A stretch of DNA of 64,000 nt from Deltaproteobacteria bacterium (GTDB taxonomy: Bacteria; Myxococcota_A; Polyangia; GCA-2747355; JADLHG01): NCBI GenBank assembly GCA_020848905.1, contig JADLHG010000057.1:62001-126000 (forward strand), read 5' to 3'. The translations under genes and the position numbers were made by a program. Below are positions 63,455 through 64,000 of this stretch, piece by piece (the stretch's first letter is position 1; each line of letters starts with the position of its first letter). The notes below the pieces were generated by a model. It was given only the letters and a program-made list of their open reading frames with translations. It made no database searches and had not been told where the DNA came from.

Positions 63455-64000
63455 ATGAGGCCCCAGGATCGTGAGCGCATCCAGGTCGAGGTGGTGACCC
63501 GGGTCGTGGACCGCTACGTGGCCGAGGCGCGGCGCGCGCCCGACGGGCACCTCGAGACGCTGATCAACGACACCCTGTACCACGAGCGGCGTCGACTCGA
63601 GCGCGAGAACCGCAAGAAGAAGAGCACGCAGGCGCAGCTCGCTTTCTACCAGGGGATCCAGCGACGACTCCGGCACGCCTCGCCGCGCGACCTGCGCGCG
63701 CTGCTCGACGAGCTCGCCACGGCGTTCGTGGCCGAGGTGGTGGGGAACTTCAACGAGCGGGTCTACCAGCTCTCGACGCGGCTCATCCCGTCGGGCCTCT
63801 CGGTGCTCCTCACGGCGGCCTCTCCGGGGCGGCTGCTCGACCCAGAGACCTACCGGGGCGACGTCTCCGACCACGTCCAGCTCCAGGGCGAGGTGGAGCA
63901 CGCGCGGGGGCTGCTCGATCGCGGCACCCTGATCGTCGTTCCCACCCACCTGTCGAACCTGGACAGCGTGATTATGGGGTACGCGGCCTACCTGGTGGGC
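63455..64000 (+). CDS. PlsB-like glycerol-3-phosphate acyltransferase, partial
   Basis: The first 182 residues; the gene runs off the window. The acyltransferase motif H-x4-D appears as VPTHLSNLDS (His at about 169) preceded by a long charged N-terminal region, as in PlsB and related 1-acyl transferases. AGAGGAGG precedes the ATG by 6 nt. It would acylate glycerol-3-phosphate or lysophosphatidate at the membrane. The remaining motifs are outside the window. Confidence 0.8.
   Translation, partial: MRPQDRERIQVEVVTRVVDRYVAEARRAPDGHLETLINDTLYHERRRLERENRKKKSTQAQLAFYQGIQRRLRHASPRDLRALLDELATAFVAEVVGNFNERVYQLSTRLIPSGLSVLLTAASPGRLLDPETYRGDVSDHVQLQGEVEHARGLLDRGTLIVVPTHLSNLDSVIMGYAAYLVG

Overview
This window is about 64 kb of very GC-rich, densely coding Gram-negative chromosome. 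The gene content points to a Myxococcota-like (former deltaproteobacterial) organism. The reasons are two Ser/Thr kinases with PEGA tails, a tandem FHA protein, a bactofilin, a PilZ-Hsp70 fusion, a protein with a C-terminus resembling the one I remember as the MXAN_5187 type, many secreted lipoproteins (VWA/TSP3, FG-GAP, lectin propeller) and an NtrC/histidine-kinase pair. LpxC and beta-barrel proteins show an LPS outer membrane. I see no tRNA, rRNA, CRISPR, IS element or prophage, so this looks like core chromosome.

Layout. 1-3.5 kb: a minus-strand operon Rieske protein > porin > di-haem oxidoreductase (cut by the window edge), divergent from a DtxR/MntR-type regulator. A near-perfect palindrome just downstream of the operon promoter is a good candidate operator. 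3.5-15.5 kb: 2-hydroxyacid dehydrogenase, two divergent look-alike small membrane proteins, a DegP-type protease, a PEGA kinase, a FliJ-like coiled coil, a GNAT acetyltransferase, a plant-type glutamate-cysteine ligase, a large sensor-like membrane protein and a cupredoxin-like protein. 15.5-25.4 kb: ComEC, ApbC/Mrp plus a DUF971 partner, RNase HI, a TPR lipoprotein, the FHA protein, a lectin-like lipoprotein and SRP54 (Ffh). 25.4-33.7 kb: a 32-bp perfect palindrome, two exported proteins of unknown role, a VWA/TSP3 lipoprotein, and an RDD membrane protein upstream of an MshEN-GAF-HEAT protein.

33.8-46.2 kb: PrmA-RsmE, LpxC, a zinc phospholipase C-like protein, lipoproteins, and the F-type ATP synthase operon b'-b-delta-alpha-gamma-beta-epsilon, without subunits a and c. 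The b subunit carries an apparent signal sequence and a His-rich exported segment. 46.3-50.2 kb: bactofilin, a second PEGA kinase, endonuclease IV. 50.2-60.1 kb: six co-directional minus-strand genes running from a membrane histidine kinase through a PilZ-Hsp70 protein, a PEGA/TPR protein, an FG-GAP lipoprotein and an NtrC-type regulator to an outer-membrane protein. 60.2-64 kb: SelA, overlapping an unknown membrane protein, then a partial PlsB-like acyltransferase.

Two window-wide themes stand out. First, two candidate c-di-GMP receptors of unusual architecture (PilZ-Hsp70 and MshEN-GAF-HEAT). Second, several recognisable sigma70-type promoters whose -10 element lies only 4 to 10 bp from the start codon, which suggests leaderless or nearly leaderless transcripts. 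Start sites and promoters were read by eye and are inferences; gene identities rest on motifs visible in the translations.
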